From assembly GCF_028389875.1 (NCBI RefSeq), contig NC_084668.1:16635993-16699992 (forward strand): a DNA stretch of 64,000 bases. The letters are read 5' to 3'. Shown here in pieces: positions 61,464 to 64,000 of the stretch. The position numbers and the translations under genes were made by a program. Each line of letters starts with the position of its first letter. The first letter of the stretch is position 1. The notes under the pieces are model-generated. The model ran no database searches and was not told the origin of the DNA. It saw only the letters and a program-made list of their open reading frames with translations. The DNA is from Rhea pennata. Taxonomy: Eukaryota > Chordata > Aves > Rheiformes > Rheidae.

Positions 61464-64000
61464 AATGGATTTTAATTAGTCTGGACAGGACTGGCCTGAA
61501 ATTATACAGTAGGAGGACATTTCAGAATCCCCTTCAGATTTCATCTTTGATACTATCCATGTGACACAGCTCTACTGGTGGGTAGCCAAAGACATCCTTT
61601 TATTGACCTGTAGCTCCAGTGCCAGTGCCAATGCTTTTTAAAAGCTATTTCCAGGAAAGAAAGAATCACTGTAACCATTTCCCAGCCTGGTCTCCCCCAT
61701 CTTGTTCTTTAAAAGAAATTTTCCAAATCTCAACTTTTCCACAATATGGAAGATTTTTTGTCTTTGAATTAGAGAAGGGATAAGTAAAATATATTTAAAG
61801 GAAATATGGCAAATGGGCCTTGTTTGTACTCATTGGCATTCATGAAGATTCATTCATAAGCCAACACTAGATTGTTCTGTAAAATTTATCATCAAAAAGA
61901 TAGCCCTCTGTGGGACAGGGGACAGAAAAATGGATATGAGATACTGACCAGTGGGAACAGTGAAACATGCTGATCAGGCATCTCAGGATCTCAGAGACCT
62001 AGGAAGTGCTGAGGCTGCTGTCCACAGTACAAAGTAGGATGTATTTCAAGGAAAGTAACATAGTAAATTTCTGGACCTTCACAGAGAGCTCTTTTTTTTC
62101 TGAAAGTGTAAGAAATTGGTTTTGGAATCCAAATAACAATTTGCTGCTTTCCAGATTATTTGTCCAGAATCATCTATTTGGTCTCAGATACCGACAAGGG
62201 TATCAGCTATGGTAGTGACGTGGTGTTGGAGACTTTAGCCCATTCAGATTTTGTGTGAGATTGTAACTTTTTAACACAAGTCAGGGAGTATAGAATTGCC
62301 AGAGAGCTTTCCATTGTTATTGACCACGTTTGGCCTTACTGACTTGAATTTTAAAATTTCACTGATTCATTAAAAAAAAAATATATATAGTAATGTTCTG
62401 TTCATCTCCTTTCTCTTCTCCAGAGTTCTTTTCCTGATTTGGACATCGTTGCTTTTGTGGGGTTAGTTCAAAATGCAGAGATATTTTTTGGCAGAGGAAA
62501 TCTCAAACTGAAAAGTTTTACATAGAAGCCGATCTTGTATTGTATTGTATTGCAATTTTATTCATTAATTTGAAGGTTGCTGTCAGTCACACTTCTGGTC
62601 CTCCTTTGTGCATGATACATCATAGCAGTGTCAGCTTGGCCATGCATTTTAGCTGAGCTGGAGAATGGCTAGAGTTGGGTAGTGTGCACAAAGTAACTAA
62701 TAGAAATATGGATTCTCCTGAGCCTTGCAGATCTTGAAAATATTTCATGAACAGAGGCTGGCAGCAGTGATTAGTTTTTGAGCAACTCTGAATAATTGCT
62801 AGCAATGGCTGGTATAATTCATCAATGTGAATGTTGGTGAAATGTGAATGTTTGGAACTGATTGTTAATCATAGATGAAGAACAGATTGTACCTAATCTA
62901 AAGAAGGCGAGCAAAGCTTACTCTGATATGCCTTTGCTCCAGACTGCCAGTTTTATTGGCTGTAACAGCAGAGGAACTAAGCTGGTCATGGAGTCTGAAC
63001 TTTATTTGCTCTTCTTTCTGCCGATGTTCCAAGTTAAAGTCTTGTGGCCAGAGGGTGAAGTGGTGAAACTTATATTGCATCTGCTATGGCTAAGCAGAGG
63101 ACCTCCACTTCCAGGGCTGTCAACTGAACCTCCTTCACACTGCAGACAGTGTTTTATAAATGGAAAAAAAAGTGAAATGTGATATTGTTGGAATGGAGAT
63201 ATATCCAAAAGAACTGTGCTTAGGGTTGTACAGCCTTCCCAAGGAGTCAGAACAAATATCCAGACTTCAACTCGAGACCAAGCAGAGTTGCTCAGTCCCT
63301 GTGGAGATGAGATGTAGAACTGGAGAATGTAAACAGATGTGGAGACATTTTGATGTATTTCTGAAAAGACAAATGACTTTTGCATTACTGTATTTTAGAG
63401 CTCACTCCAGTCTCCTTATCAAAATACAATGTAAAAAACCAAAGTCACCTCATTTTCATTTCTCAGTTTGTCTGGAGAGCAAAAGGCACAGTCACCTAGT
63501 AGATGAGGTAAAAACAGGGCCTAACCAACTGTTGGGAAAGACTTAGGGAAAGTAAGACACTTACAAGAAAGGAAAGAATTATCAAGAAAGTAAAAGTTTG
63601 AAGGGAATCAGATAGGCTGAGATCGTGAAACAGCACAGATTTGTATTTATTATTGCAGACAGGTTGATTAGCACATAAGAGATTTCAACACAGCCTCATC
63701 CAACTGGCATAAAAGATGCAAATTAACAGTGGATAAAAACGTTCCACAGAAACAGAGAAACTATACTATACAAAATAGGCCAGAATTTCGGCTTCCTAGT
63801 ATCCTCCCTCCTTTTCTGAAGGGCGAAATGACTCAGTGAGAGAGTTAGGTTAGAACAGTAAAAAATTGGAATATTCTTAGTATTTGTGGCGCTAACTTCT
63901 CTGGATGGACAGATGATAGACCAAGAATCAAGAGTGTCTCTATAGCTAAGGGTTTTGAAATGGCAAAGCCTCTTGTTTAAGGATATCTCAACCAATTTTC

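Larger units (their letters stand above)
45400..64000. other. Upstream intergenic region of IGFBP5, distal part
   Basis: Mostly unique AT-rich sequence. Recognised items are MIR (45.8 kb), an old repeat tail (47.9 kb), T21 (54.6 kb), a CR1 3' end (55.3-55.6 kb), a CT-rich tract (60.8 kb) and a tRNA-Ile/CR1 SINE (61.4 kb). No known exon was recognised. AT-rich homeodomain-like patches (for example near 38990-39015) may be conserved non-coding elements, but comparison is required. Confidence 0.55.

Overview
The window is a vertebrate nuclear locus, most probably from a bird. It contains one recognisable protein-coding gene, IGFBP5 (insulin-like growth factor-binding protein 5), complete on the minus strand. 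All four coding exons join with canonical GT-AG splice sites into a 269-residue precursor. Avian origin is inferred from the low density of interspersed repeats, old CR1 and MIR remnants, long homopolymer G/C and A/T runs, and a tRNA-Ile-headed, CR1-tailed SINE near 61.4 kb. That SINE resembles TguSINE1 of passerines, so a songbird is my best but unproven guess.

Layout in + coordinates. 1-6085 is downstream of IGFBP5. It holds no confident exon but has a plausible poly(A) signal for a convergent neighbour at 533-538; IGFBP2 lies tail-to-tail with IGFBP5 in other amniotes. 6085-10920 is the long IGFBP5 3' UTR, with an AU-rich element joined to its AATAAA, seed matches for miR-140-5p and miR-143-3p, a GU-rich tract and an internal A27 run (in the mRNA sense). 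10921-12021 holds coding exons 4, 3 and 2. 12022-30761 is the 18.7-kb first intron, with MIR and CR1 remnants, simple repeats, a short CAATAACAA repeat cluster and a purine-rich minisatellite just inside the 5' splice site. 30762-31092 is coding exon 1 (signal peptide and IGF-binding domain). 31093 to about 32070 is the inferred 5' UTR, preceded by a TATA-like box.

From about 32.1 kb to 64 kb is upstream intergenic DNA with no gene I recognise. It carries MIR, CR1 and SINE remnants and microsatellites. One isolated CpG-rich patch at 44.8-45.1 kb contains four CCAAT boxes in a 33/34-bp tandem repeat, and this is the most unusual element in the window.

I see no wholly new biological system. 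The items most worth a second look are the helically phased CCAAT array, a Ser-to-Ala change at the mapped pappalysin cleavage site of IGFBP-5, the C13 splice-acceptor tract, and the open reading frame that runs from exon 1 through the intron-1 minisatellite.
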